Shown here: positions 55,979 to 64,000 of the stretch, piece by piece
Numbering within the stretch: the stretch's first letter is position 1
Layout: every line of letters begins with the position of its first letter
Assembly (NCBI RefSeq): GCF_003340555.1
Contig: NZ_QPLJ01000002.1
Coordinates: 62,001 to 126,000, forward strand
Source: Jannaschia formosa
Lineage (GTDB): Bacteria; Pseudomonadota; Alphaproteobacteria; Rhodobacterales; Rhodobacteraceae
DNA length: 64,000 nucleotides
Reading direction: 5' to 3'
The notes under the pieces: model-generated
What the model was told of the DNA's origin: nothing
The model's input: the letters and a program-made list of their open reading frames with translations, nothing else
Databases searched by the model: none
Made by a program: the position numbers and the translations under genes

Positions 55979-56554
55979 CTAGCGGGACACCCGCATCAGC
56001 GCGGCCGCCCGCTCTTCGCGGCTGAGCACCTGCGGCGGCACCCTGGGCGCGCCCTCGGCGTCGAAGAAGGGCGAGCCGCGCCATTCTCCGTTCAGATTCT
56101 TGGCGGCCATGCGCGTCAGCCACCTGCCGACCATGCGGCCCATCCCCCTGTTGCGGGTCTTGCCCGCTCCGGCGGGGATGAAGGCCTCGGCAGTGACCGG
56201 GCCGACCGCCTCCGGCCGGTCCAGCCGGTCGGCGTTCACGCCGACATGCACCGCTCGCGCCTTGGTCGGCGTGTAGAACAGCGGCGTGTTGCAGCAGGTC
56301 GCGAACCAGCGCAGCGCGCCCTTCGACGAGAGGCGGAAGAGCCGCAGGTTCTCGCCCCCTTCGGCGATGCGGATGCGGTCCTGCGTGGTCTGGAGGATGC
56401 CGACCTTCTCGGGGTCGGCGAGGCCCAGATGGGTATAGGCCGAGCGGCAGTCGGCGCAGTGGCAGACGATGTTGGTATAGGCCGCGGGCGAGACGTCGGT
56501 CACCTCGCCCCGCAGCTTGCCGCAGGCGCAGGCGAATCCCAGCGTCTCGGCCAT
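55979..56554 (-). CDS. GFA-like Cys-rich protein (DUF6151 type)
   Basis: A 191-residue protein with zinc-binding cysteine groups CACGKLRG, CHCADC and a later CC pair, the layout of the glutathione-dependent formaldehyde-activating (GFA) fold. The rest of the chain fits the DUF6151 subgroup, for which I know no function. It starts four bases after the phaZ stop and is likely co-transcribed with it. Confidence 0.78.
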   Translation of the reverse strand: MAETLGFACACGKLRGEVTDVSPAAYTNIVCHCADCRSAYTHLGLADPEKVGILQTTQDRIRIAEGGENLRLFRLSSKGALRWFATCCNTPLFYTPTKARAVHVGVNADRLDRPEAVGPVTAEAFIPAGAGKTRNRGMGRMVGRWLTRMAAKNLNGEWRGSPFFDAEGAPRVPPQVLSREERAAALMRVSR

Positions 56555-56558
56555 CGCG

Positions 56559-57863
56559 TCAGACCGCGACGTTGGAGGCCGGCGGGTCCTCGCCCTCGAC
56601 CAGCTTCAGCGGGGTCGGGCGCTTCGAAGGCGCGTCGGCATTGGCGTCGATGAAGTTCAGCACCAGCGGCCGGATGTTCCGCCGCCAGGAGCCGCCGGCG
56701 AAGATGCCGTAATGGCCCGCGTTGGGTTCGAGATAGCTGGCCTTCTTCTCGTCGGGCAGGCCGGTCAGCAGCTTCAGCGCGGCGACGCACTGGCCGGGGG
56801 CCGAGATGTCGTCCTTGCCGCCCTCGACGGTCTTGACCGCGACCCGGGTGATCTTGCCGATATCGACCATGTGCCCGTCGACGACGAAGCGGTTCTCGGC
56901 GATCTCCAGCCCCTTGAAGATGCGCTCCACGGTCGAGAGGTAGAACTCGGCGGTCATGTCCATGACGGCGAGATACTCGTCGTAGAACTTGTTGTGCTTG
57001 TCGTGGTCCGTGGCGGTGCCGCCCGCGACCGCCAGAACCTGGTTCCACATCGCGTTGGTATGGGTCTCGGCGTTCATCGAGATGAAGGAGGCGAGCTGCA
57101 GCAGGCCGGGATAGACCATCCGGCCGACGCCCGCGTGCTGGAAGCCGACGCGCTGGAGCATCGACTGCTCCAGTTGGCCCATCGTCACGCGGCGGCCGAA
57201 ATCGGTGACGTCGGTCGCGGCGGCGTCCGGGTCGATCGGGCCGCCGATCAGCGTCAGGGTCCGGGGCTGGGCGTCGGGATCGCGCTCGGCCAGCAGGGCG
57301 GTGGCGGCGAGGGTCAGCGGCGCGGGCTGGCAGACGGCGATGACGTTCAGGTCGGGGCCGAGCGCCTTCATGAAGTCGGCGAGGTAGAGCGTGTAGTCCT
57401 CGATGTCGAACTTGCCCGCCGAGACGGGGATGTCGCGGGCGTTGTGCCAGTCGGTGACGTAGACATCCGCGTCGGGCAGCAGCGAGACGACCGTGCTGCG
57501 CAAAAGCGTCGCGTAATGGCCCGACATCGGCGCGACCAGCAGGATGCGCCGGGCCATCGGTTCGCGGCCCTGCACCGCAAAGCGGATGAGGTCGCCGAAG
57601 GGCTTTTCGACCACGGGCTCGACGGTGACGGGATGGTCGCGCCCGTCCTTCCCGGCGATCGGGCGGATGTTCCAGTCGGGCTTGACGATCATGCGGTTGA
57701 AGCTGCGCTCGGTCACTTCGCCCCAGGCGGCCATCATCTTGAAGACCGGCAGCGGAGACATCGCCAGAGCAGGATAGGAGCCCATCGTGCGCGCGGTCGC
57801 GCCCATCCACGCATAGGTGTTCCGCGTCGCCTCCATCATGTCGTAGGCTGCCATGTAGCGCAT
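56559..57863 (-). CDS. phaZ: Intracellular polyhydroxyalkanoate depolymerase
   Basis: A 434-residue PHA depolymerase of the intracellular type. MRYMAAYDMMEATRNTYAWM at the start and the nucleophile motif AVCQP (Cys178) in place of a serine lipase box are diagnostic; VYVTDWHNARDIP and EPNAGHYGIFAGGSWR complete the site. It mobilises stored polymer. The minus frame stays open far upstream opposite phaC, but the ATG at 57863 follows GAGGTGATC and begins the family N terminus. It is divergent from phaC, 132 bases apart. Confidence 0.95.
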   Translation of the reverse strand: MRYMAAYDMMEATRNTYAWMGATARTMGSYPALAMSPLPVFKMMAAWGEVTERSFNRMIVKPDWNIRPIAGKDGRDHPVTVEPVVEKPFGDLIRFAVQGREPMARRILLVAPMSGHYATLLRSTVVSLLPDADVYVTDWHNARDIPVSAGKFDIEDYTLYLADFMKALGPDLNVIAVCQPAPLTLAATALLAERDPDAQPRTLTLIGGPIDPDAAATDVTDFGRRVTMGQLEQSMLQRVGFQHAGVGRMVYPGLLQLASFISMNAETHTNAMWNQVLAVAGGTATDHDKHNKFYDEYLAVMDMTAEFYLSTVERIFKGLEIAENRFVVDGHMVDIGKITRVAVKTVEGGKDDISAPGQCVAALKLLTGLPDEKKASYLEPNAGHYGIFAGGSWRRNIRPLVLNFIDANADAPSKRPTPLKLVEGEDPPASNVAV

Positions 57864-57995
57864 CGGATCACCTCGTACCGCTGGCGGATGGGAGCCGATG
57901 ACTCCGACCCGGCGTTTGTCTTTCGGCGCGACACCTGTGATGATGACGCTGCGCGATGTGTTAGCAGTTGCAGCATACGGGGGGAAATTCAAGGA

Positions 57996-59822
57996 ATGAC
58001 CGCAGAGCAGCAGCCGGGCGAGGGCGCCGCGCAGGAGGCGCTGAGCAAGCTGAATCACAACCTCGTCAAGATGGACGAGCTGACGAAGCGGCTGGTCCAT
58101 GCGCTGTCCCAGAGGCGGAGCGCCGATCACGGGCTGCAGGGGCCGGGACCGGAGCTTTATGCCAAGGCGATGGCGGCCTACTGGACGGAGCTGGCGAACA
58201 ATCCGGGCAAGCTGATCGAGAAGCAGGTCGGCTATTGGGGCCAGGCGCTCAAGCACGCGATCGAGGCGCAGCACGCCCTGACCTCGACCGGAAAGCCCGT
58301 CGCGCCCGAGGACAACCAGCCCAAGGACAAGCGTTTTTCGGACCCTCTCTGGACCGAGCACCCGTATTACAACTTCCTCAAGCAGCAGTACCAGATCAGC
58401 GCCAACGCCATCTCGGACACGGTGGCGGAGCTTGGGGGGCTCGACCGCAACGACAAGCGGCGGGTGGCGTTCTTCAGCCAGCAGATCCTCGACCTGTTCG
58501 CGCCGACCAACTTCCTCGCCACCAATCCAGAGGCGATGACCCGCGCCGTCGAGACGGAAGGCGAGAGCCTCGTCCGCGGACTGGAGAATCTGGTGCGCGA
58601 CATCGAGGCGAACCACGGCGACTGGCTGGTCACGCTGTCGGACCCGGACGCCTTCGAGGTCGGGGGCAATATCGGCACGACGGCGGGTTCGGTGGTCTAC
58701 CAGAACCGCATGTTCGAGCTGATCCAGTACGCGCCGACCACCGAGAAGGTGAAGTCGACCCCGATCGTGCTGTTCCCGCCCTGGATCAACAAGTTCTACA
58801 TCCTCGACCTGAAGCCGCAGAACAGCCTCATCAAGTGGGTCGTCGACCAGGGCTTCACCCTGTTCGTGGTGTCCTGGGTGAACCCGGACGAGAGCTATCG
58901 CGACGTGACCCTGTCGGACTATGTCGAGCATGGGTTCCTTGAGGCGATCGAGCAGGCCAAGGCGATCTGCAAGGTCAAGCAGGTCAACGCCATCGGCTAC
59001 TGCATCGCCGGGACCACGCTGTCGCTGACGCTGGCGCTGCTGGCGCGGCGCAAGGACAACTCGGTCAAGTCGGCGACCTTCTTCACCACGCTGGCCGATT
59101 TCGAGGACCCGGGCGAGATGGGGGTGTTCCTCGACGACGACTTCGTCGAAGGGATCGAACGCGAGAGCGCGGCCAAGGGCTATCTCGACAGGTTCTTCAT
59201 GGGGCGGACCTTCAGCTACCTGCGCTCGCGCGACCTGGTCTATGGCCCTGCGATCAAGTCCTACATGCTGGGCGAGGCGCCGCCGGCCTTCGACCTGCTC
59301 TATTGGAACGGGGACGGCACGAACCTGCCCGGGCCGATGGTGACCGAGTATCTGCGCAAGCTCTGCATCGGGAACGCGCTGGTCGAGGGCGGCTTCGACA
59401 TCCTGGGCGAGAAGGGGCTGACGCTGTCGGACGTGTCGGTGCCGCTTTGTGCGGTGGCCTGCGAGACGGACCATATCGCGCATTGGCGCGGGGCGTGGGA
59501 GACGGTGAGGAAGATGGGCGCGAAGGACAAGACCTTCATCCTGTCGGAAAGCGGCCATATCGCCGGGATCGTGAACCCGCCGACCAAGGGCAAGTACGGC
59601 CATTACACCAACGAGACCGGCGAGGAGTTCGAGACGCCCGAGGACTGGCTGAAAGCCGCGACCTTCAACAAGGGATCGTGGTGGCCGCGCTGGGGCGAGT
59701 GGATCGAGTCGCGCTCCGGCCGGCTGGTCAACGCGCGGGAGCCGGGCGGGCCGGACCACCCGGTCCTCGCACCCGCGCCGGGGACCTACGTGTTGCCGAA
59801 GAAGCCGCTCGCGGCGGAGTAG
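57996..59822 (+). CDS. phaC: Class I polyhydroxyalkanoate synthase
   Basis: A 608-residue class I PHA synthase that polymerises hydroxyacyl-CoA, mainly 3-hydroxybutyryl-CoA. The catalytic triad is C336 in GYCIAG, D492 in CETDHIAHW and H521 in SGHIAGIVNPP. The lipase-like box has Ala where many synthases have Gly, a variant common in alphaproteobacteria. The start is the ATG at 57996 directly after AAGGA; a much longer open frame reaches 56517 opposite phaZ. A TTGTCT-N17-GATGAT promoter-like pair and a GCAG repeat lie upstream. Confidence 0.96.
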   Translation: MTAEQQPGEGAAQEALSKLNHNLVKMDELTKRLVHALSQRRSADHGLQGPGPELYAKAMAAYWTELANNPGKLIEKQVGYWGQALKHAIEAQHALTSTGKPVAPEDNQPKDKRFSDPLWTEHPYYNFLKQQYQISANAISDTVAELGGLDRNDKRRVAFFSQQILDLFAPTNFLATNPEAMTRAVETEGESLVRGLENLVRDIEANHGDWLVTLSDPDAFEVGGNIGTTAGSVVYQNRMFELIQYAPTTEKVKSTPIVLFPPWINKFYILDLKPQNSLIKWVVDQGFTLFVVSWVNPDESYRDVTLSDYVEHGFLEAIEQAKAICKVKQVNAIGYCIAGTTLSLTLALLARRKDNSVKSATFFTTLADFEDPGEMGVFLDDDFVEGIERESAAKGYLDRFFMGRTFSYLRSRDLVYGPAIKSYMLGEAPPAFDLLYWNGDGTNLPGPMVTEYLRKLCIGNALVEGGFDILGEKGLTLSDVSVPLCAVACETDHIAHWRGAWETVRKMGAKDKTFILSESGHIAGIVNPPTKGKYGHYTNETGEEFETPEDWLKAATFNKGSWWPRWGEWIESRSGRLVNAREPGGPDHPVLAPAPGTYVLPKKPLAAE

Positions 59823-59840
59823 GGGCGCGGAAGCGCACGG

Positions 59841-59870
59841 GGGCCGCCCTTGGGGAAGGGGCGGCCCTTC
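59841..59870 (+). terminator. Intrinsic terminator after phaC
   Basis: GGGCCGCCC (59841-59849) pairs with GGGCGGCCC (59859-59867), followed by TTCTT. It separates phaC from the phasin gene. Confidence 0.7.
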
Positions 59871-59980
59871 TTGCGGGCGCGGCGGCTCGCCGCAATGCCG
59901 CATCCGACGAGGGGCCGGGTCGTGGGCGGAATGGATTTGATCCGTGTTATCAATGGGGAGGTGGTTGCGCTAACGGGAAA

Positions 59981-60024
59981 TTGACCCCAGGGACCCGTCC
60001 GAGGATTTTTATGCTGCAATGCAG
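59981..60024 (+). promoter_or_regulatory. phaP promoter with PhaR-type operator
   Basis: TTGACC (59981) and GATTTT (60004) are 17 bases apart. CTGC-AAT-GCAG (60014-60024) lies on the expected transcription start. PhaR of Paracoccus denitrificans is known to bind CTGC-N3-4-GCAG, so repression of phasin by the PhaR encoded just downstream is expected. Confidence 0.7.
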
Positions 60025-60132
60025 AAACCCCCTTGTAATGCCGCACCGCAGCAAGTAACTGAACGTCAGCCGCAGAGGAAAGCGCCGGGTCCCCCGGTGG
60101 GCCCTGCGCCAAACCTGAGAGAGGATAGTCCC

Positions 60133-60582
60133 ATGACCAAGCAGCCCGATTTCACCAAGTACATGACCGACATGATGGGGTCGTTCCCGATGGACACCAC
60201 CGCCATGCAGGAGGCCTTCAAGACCCAGGCCGCCTTCGCCGAGAAGCTGTCGAAGGTCGCGCTGGACGCCGCCGAGCAGTCCGCCGAGATCTCGCACAAG
60301 TGGACCCGCGAGACCCTGTCGAAGATGGGCCCGATGGCCACCGTCAAGGACGAGCCGGCCGACTACGCCAAGTCGATGACCGACTTCGCCTCGTCCTACG
60401 CCGAAGTGTCCGCCGAGAACATGGCCGCCTTCGCCGAGATCGCGAAGAAGGTCCAGATGGACACCGTCGAGATCATGATGGCCGCCGGCAAGGAAGCCCA
60501 GCAGGACGCGACCGCCGCCGTCAAGAAGGCCACCTCCGACGCCACGACGGCCACGAAGAAGGCCGCCGCCACCTCGAAGTGA
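60133..60582 (+). CDS. phaP: Phasin, PHA granule surface protein
   Basis: A 149-residue, mostly helical amphipathic protein (MTKQPDFTKYMTDMMGSFPM) with an Ala/Lys/Thr-rich C-terminal tail. Phasins coat the PHA granule and control its size. ATG chosen after GAGAGGAT; the upstream open frame lacks family character. It lies between phaC and phaR, as expected. Confidence 0.9.
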   Translation: MTKQPDFTKYMTDMMGSFPMDTTAMQEAFKTQAAFAEKLSKVALDAAEQSAEISHKWTRETLSKMGPMATVKDEPADYAKSMTDFASSYAEVSAENMAAFAEIAKKVQMDTVEIMMAAGKEAQQDATAAVKKATSDATTATKKAAATSK

Positions 60583-60630
60583 TCCGGGCCTGATCGCCGC
60601 GTCCTCCTCTCCCCGGACGCGGCATGCCCG

Positions 60631-60665
60631 AAGGGCGGGACGGTTTCGACCGTTCCGCCCTTTTT
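60631..60665 (+). terminator. Strong intrinsic terminator after phaP
   Basis: Stem 60631-60644 with 60649-60662, a TTCG tetraloop and TTTTT. It insulates phaR from the strongly expressed phasin gene. Confidence 0.88.
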
Positions 60666-60735
60666 CGTGCCCGAAGGCTCTGGGCGCGACGCTGCACCTG
60701 CGATAGGCTTCTCTGCACCGCAACAGGGGGGCGCC

Positions 60736-61299
60736 ATGACCGAAGATTCCAGGCCGCTGCTGATCAAGCGCTATGCGAGCCGCCGCCTCTACAACACCGA
60801 GACCAGCGACTACGTCACGCTGGAGGATATCGCGAGCTTCATCCGCGCCGGGCGCGAGGTGCAGATCGTCGACCTCAAGTCCGGACAGGACCTGACGCGG
60901 TCCTACCTGCTCCAGATCATCGCCGAGCACGAATCGAAGGGCGACGCCGTGCTGCCGCTCGGGGTGCTGACCGATCTCGTCCGGTCCTATACCGGGTCGG
61001 CGCAATCGGTGGTGCCGGACTTCCTCGCCTCCAGCTTCGAGATGCTGCGCTCCGGCCAGTCGAAGATGATGGAGAACATGACGGCGATGAACCCGATGGC
61101 CCAGATGCCCGGGGTCAAGGCCATGCAGGAAAGCCAGCAGGCCTTCTTCAAGGCGATGACCGGCGGCTGGGCCGGAAGCTCGGGACCCGCCCGCGACGAT
61201 CCAGCGCCGCCCGAGGGCGACGGCTCCAAGGAGGAGCTCGACGCGATCCGCAAGCAGCTTGCCGACATGCAGGCGATGCTGGCGCGGATGAACAAGTAG
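60736..61299 (+). CDS. phaR: Polyhydroxyalkanoate synthesis repressor
   Basis: A 187-residue PhaR. The N-terminal PHA-accumulation regulator domain (LIKRYASRRLYNTETSDYV) that binds DNA and polymer is followed by a second domain and a coiled-coil C terminus. It releases its operator when polymer is present, allowing phasin expression. The likely operator is at 60014. ATG chosen at the family N terminus. Confidence 0.93.
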   Translation: MTEDSRPLLIKRYASRRLYNTETSDYVTLEDIASFIRAGREVQIVDLKSGQDLTRSYLLQIIAEHESKGDAVLPLGVLTDLVRSYTGSAQSVVPDFLASSFEMLRSGQSKMMENMTAMNPMAQMPGVKAMQESQQAFFKAMTGGWAGSSGPARDDPAPPEGDGSKEELDAIRKQLADMQAMLARMNK

Positions 61300-61374
61300 A
61301 GCAGCGCCGGAGGGCCGTGTGCCCTGCGAAGGCGCGGGGCCGGCGCGTCCGGCGCCAGCCCCCCGGCCTGCCGG

Positions 61375-62631
61375 TCACTCCGCGGGGACGTAGCGCTCCA
61401 GCAGGACGCGGACGGGGCCTCTGGCGCTCTGGTCGACGAGGCGGACCGCCAGCAGGTAGTCGCCCGGCAGGATGCGCATCGCGAGGAAGCTGTCGAGCCC
61501 GTTCGGCCCGTCGTCGTTCTCGCCCACCTGCCGGCCGACGCGGTCGAACAGGGTGATGATCGGGTCGACATCGGTGCCGATCGCCTCGGTCACGAGCAGC
61601 CCGCCCTCGGGCAGGGTAAGGCGCAGCCAGCTGGCGGTGCCGCTGGCGGTCATGTCGTGGATCAGGCTTGTCTGCACGGTGCCCAGGTCGATGACCTCGA
61701 CGCTGTCGTCGGGGCCGGGCGCAAGCTCCGCCCGGCCGAGCCGGGCGAGGCGGTCGGCGGCGGGGTCGAAGGCCGTGAGGGTGACGACGATGTCCTCGGT
61801 CAGGCCGTTCAGGTCCTCGACCTCGATGCAATACGCGCCCGCGGGGAGCGGCTGGGTCATGTCGATGCGGGAATCCAGCCCCTCGGCATCGTCGTTCTCG
61901 GCCAGCTGGGTGCCGCTGCCGTCCCGCAGGCGGATCAGCGGGTCGCCGCCCGTGCTGGTCGCGGTGATCGAGATCGGCGTCGGCTCGGCCAGCGAGAAGG
62001 CCCGGCCCGGCGCGTCGGTCGCGCTGCCGACCACGGTCACGCCGCCGGCCAGCGTCGCCGCGGTCAGCCCGTCGCCCAGCCGGGCGACATCGGGACTGCC
62101 GCAGGAGGCGCCGGCGCCGGAGGGCGCCTCGGGCGTCTCGGCGGGCGCCGCGGGGGTAGTCGGGGCCACCGGGGCGGCGGCGTCGGTGAGCGCGGCATGG
62201 CTCTGCAGCCCGACGCGGATGGCGACGTCGGTCACGCCGCTCTCGTAGCTGCGGGCGGCGACGCAGTAGGAGCCGGGCTGGAGGCTGGCCTCGGCCCGCG
62301 CGGCGAAGTCGCCGCCAGAATCGTCGTCCGCCGCGACCTCCTGCCCCGAGGCGTCGTAGACGGCGAGGTAGGGGTCGCCGGCGGGCAGGGCGCGGGTCTC
62401 GACCCGGATGTCGGCGGGCTGGGAGAGGCTGAACATCCGCACCAGATGGCCCGCGATCGGGACGCTGCCTTCGGCGTCGAAGGGCGCGGCCGCGGTCGCG
62501 ATGTCCGAGCCCTCGGGCGTGCCGCCGAGCCATTCGCCGACCAGGCTGATCCCGCCGCAGATCGGCGCGTCCTGCGCTGCGGCGGGCAGCGCGAGAAGGG
62601 TGAGGGCGGTGGCGGTCAGAAGGCGATGCAT
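61375..62631 (-). CDS. Secreted protein with three PPC-type repeats
   Basis: A 418-residue exported protein (signal peptide MHRLLTATALTLLALPAAA). Three pre-peptidase C-terminal-like beta domains are visible, each with a DP(Y/L/I)...(Y/L/F)D..G....(A/E)(E/D)DD core and a closing LP(A)G(D/A)Y or LQPGSY: about residues 55-140, 195-285 and 300-415. A Pro/Ala-rich linker (about 148-175) follows the first. Two copies have a cysteine in the G(S/A)YC motif. No catalytic domain is present. PPC domains usually accompany secreted peptidases; here they are the whole protein. Function unknown. Confidence 0.75.
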   Translation of the reverse strand: MHRLLTATALTLLALPAAAQDAPICGGISLVGEWLGGTPEGSDIATAAAPFDAEGSVPIAGHLVRMFSLSQPADIRVETRALPAGDPYLAVYDASGQEVAADDDSGGDFAARAEASLQPGSYCVAARSYESGVTDVAIRVGLQSHAALTDAAAPVAPTTPAAPAETPEAPSGAGASCGSPDVARLGDGLTAATLAGGVTVVGSATDAPGRAFSLAEPTPISITATSTGGDPLIRLRDGSGTQLAENDDAEGLDSRIDMTQPLPAGAYCIEVEDLNGLTEDIVVTLTAFDPAADRLARLGRAELAPGPDDSVEVIDLGTVQTSLIHDMTASGTASWLRLTLPEGGLLVTEAIGTDVDPIITLFDRVGRQVGENDDGPNGLDSFLAMRILPGDYLLAVRLVDQSARGPVRVLLERYVPAE

Positions 62632-62707
62632 CTCATGTCTCCCTGGTCGACGCCGCCAGCCTAGCGCGGCGGCCGTTCTATCGCAAAGCCCGCCGCGGCC
62701 CGGCGGG

Positions 62708-64000
62708 TCAGGCCAGCCCCTCGAACACGGCGTCGAGGGCGGTGCCGAGCTTGGTGAACATCTCGTCCATCTGTCCTTCGGTCAGGATGAAGGGCGGGCA
62801 GAGCACTACGGACTGGCCGAGCGGGCGGCAGATCAGCCCGTGATCGGTGCAGGTGTTGGCGATGCGCTCGGACACCGAGAGATGCCCCTCCCAGGGGGTC
62901 TTCGTCGCCTTGTCCTTCACCGCCTCCAGCGCGCCCATCAGCCCGCGGGACCGCGCCTCGCCGATATGCGGATGCTCGGCCAGCCGGGCGAGCCCGGCCT
63001 CGAAGGCGGGGGTCAGGGCCTGCACGCGGGCCAGCAGGTCGGTCTCGACGAGGTCGATGGCGGCCAGCGCGATGGCGCAGCCGACCGGGTGGCCCGAGGC
63101 CGTGAAGCCATGCGGGAACTCCTCGATCGCGTCGGTGGCGCGCTGCAGCCGGTCGGCAAGCTCGGGTCCGAGGATGACGGCGCCCATCGGGAAGTAGCCC
63201 GCGGTCAGCGCCTTCGACGCGATGATCGCGCCGGGCACGAAGCCGTAGCTTTCGGACCCCCACATCGAGCCGGTGCGGCCGAAGCCGGTGATGACCTCGT
63301 CGGCGATGACCGGGATGCCGTGGCGGCGCAGGATCGGCAGGATGGCGTCGAAATAGCCCTCGGACGGGGGGATGACTCCGCCCGCGCCCTGCACCGGCTC
63401 CGCGAAGAAGCCGGCGATGGTGTCGGCGCCTTCGCGGGCGATGACCTCCTCCAGCTCGGCGGCGAGGCGCTGGGTGAACTGGGCCTCGGTCTCGCCCGGG
63501 CGGCCCTCGCGCCAGTAATGCGGGCAGGTGAGGTGGAGGAAGCCGGGCAGGGGCAGGCCGAAGACCGAGTTGTAGGGCTTGCCGGTCATCGAGGCCGAGA
63601 CGACCGTGACCCCGTGATAGGCGTTGCCGCGCGTCAGGATCTTGCGGCGCTGCGGCTGGCCCTCGGCGCCGGCGAGGAACCACAGCATCTTGACCATGGT
63701 GTCGTTCGCCTCGGACCCGGAATTGGTGTAGAACACCTTGGCCCCGTCGAAGGGCGAGACCTGCGCCAGCTTCTCCGACAGCATCACGGTCTGGTCGGAC
63801 ATCCGCCCGAAGAAGGCGTGATAGCCGGGGAAGCGCGCATACTGGTCCTGCGCGGCCTTGGTCAAGCCGGGGTGGTCGAAGCCCGCGATCATGTTCCAGA
63901 GGCCGGAATTGGCGTCGAGATAGCGCCGCCCCTCGGTGTCGATCACATAGGGGCCTTCGCCGTGGGTCAGCACCACCGTCCCGCGGGCCTCGATCGAGGG
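62708..64000 (-). CDS. Class III PLP-dependent aminotransferase, 5' end beyond the window
   Basis: The visible 430 residues are the body of a class III (omega) aminotransferase: YTNSGSEANDT for the cofactor phosphate, AYHG with the stacking aromatic, DEVITGFGRTG, and the PLP lysine in IIASKALTAGY. The reading frame remains open to the window end, so the true start lies upstream on the minus strand; a GTG at 63976 is internal. Family members act on beta-alanine, putrescine, taurine and similar amines; the substrate is not decidable here. Confidence 0.9.
   Translation of the reverse strand, partial: PSIEARGTVVLTHGEGPYVIDTEGRRYLDANSGLWNMIAGFDHPGLTKAAQDQYARFPGYHAFFGRMSDQTVMLSEKLAQVSPFDGAKVFYTNSGSEANDTMVKMLWFLAGAEGQPQRRKILTRGNAYHGVTVVSASMTGKPYNSVFGLPLPGFLHLTCPHYWREGRPGETEAQFTQRLAAELEEVIAREGADTIAGFFAEPVQGAGGVIPPSEGYFDAILPILRRHGIPVIADEVITGFGRTGSMWGSESYGFVPGAIIASKALTAGYFPMGAVILGPELADRLQRATDAIEEFPHGFTASGHPVGCAIALAAIDLVETDLLARVQALTPAFEAGLARLAEHPHIGEARSRGLMGALEAVKDKATKTPWEGHLSVSERIANTCTDHGLICRPLGQSVVLCPPFILTEGQMDEMFTKLGTALDAVFEGLA

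Noticed and set aside
56559-59903. Minus-strand open frame of 1114 codons covering phaZ and the region opposite phaC
   Set aside because: Only the part from 57863 down is phaZ. The rest is antisense to phaC, Arg/His/Leu-rich, and open only because of high GC.

Overview
The window reads as a chromosomal segment of a high-GC alphaproteobacterium, most probably a member of the Rhodobacteraceae (Roseobacter-like). The reasons are the S10-spc-alpha ribosomal gene order, an aapJQMP general amino-acid transporter, a phaZ/phaC-phaP-phaR polyhydroxyalkanoate locus with a PhaR-type operator, a LuxR/LuxI pair, an Ala/Glu-rich tail on ribosomal protein L3, and an ATP12 chaperone beside crcB and an RluC-type synthase. 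Family placement is inference from gene content; no 16S rRNA gene is present.

Layout. 1-7508: a type I restriction-modification island (hsdM truncated by the window edge, hsdS, hsdR, a YgjP-like metallopeptidase, a GIY-YIG/DUF4357 protein) of visibly lower GC, lying at the 3' side of tRNA-Ser(UGA). 8756-13001: a CDP-alcohol phosphatidyltransferase followed by a YnjB-YnjC-YnjD-like ABC importer, the same gene association as E. coli ynjBCD/ynjF. 12996-17182 (minus): a one-carbon/corrinoid module (small 'virulence factor' protein, MetF-like reductase, methyltetrahydrofolate:corrinoid methyltransferase, RamA-like corrinoid activator), without a corrinoid protein in view. 17417-21115: Ppx/GppA phosphatase, a LysM-plus-solute-binding fusion and a three-repeat secreted protein.

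21319-45965: the ribosomal superoperon, cut into five blocks: rpsJ-rplC-rplD-rplW; rplB-rpsS-rplV-rpsC-rplP; rpmC to rpmD; rplO-secY-adk; rpsM-rpsK-rpoA-rplQ. Three of the four boundaries carry inserted accessory genes (a YoeB/YefM toxin-antitoxin pair and a secreted serine protease; a methyltransferase, a VWA protein, a 2OG oxygenase and a Phd/Doc-like pair; a PfkB kinase, four tandem VWA genes and a DsbA-like isomerase). Each of the five blocks is preceded by a TTGNNN-N17-TANNNN promoter-like sequence. The five secreted VWA proteins form one family with six cysteines at equivalent positions and are the most striking unexplained content.

46128-51029: quorum-sensing luxR/luxI, rarA, crcB, an RluC-type pseudouridine synthase and an ATP12 chaperone. 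51257-55763: aapJ-aapQ-aapM-aapP with a hairpin between aapJ and aapQ. 55979-61299: a Cys-rich GFA-like protein, PHA depolymerase divergent from PHA synthase, then phasin and PhaR. 61375-64000 (minus): a secreted three-PPC-repeat protein and a class III aminotransferase cut by the window end.

All assignments are by eye from translated sequence and motifs; no database search was possible.
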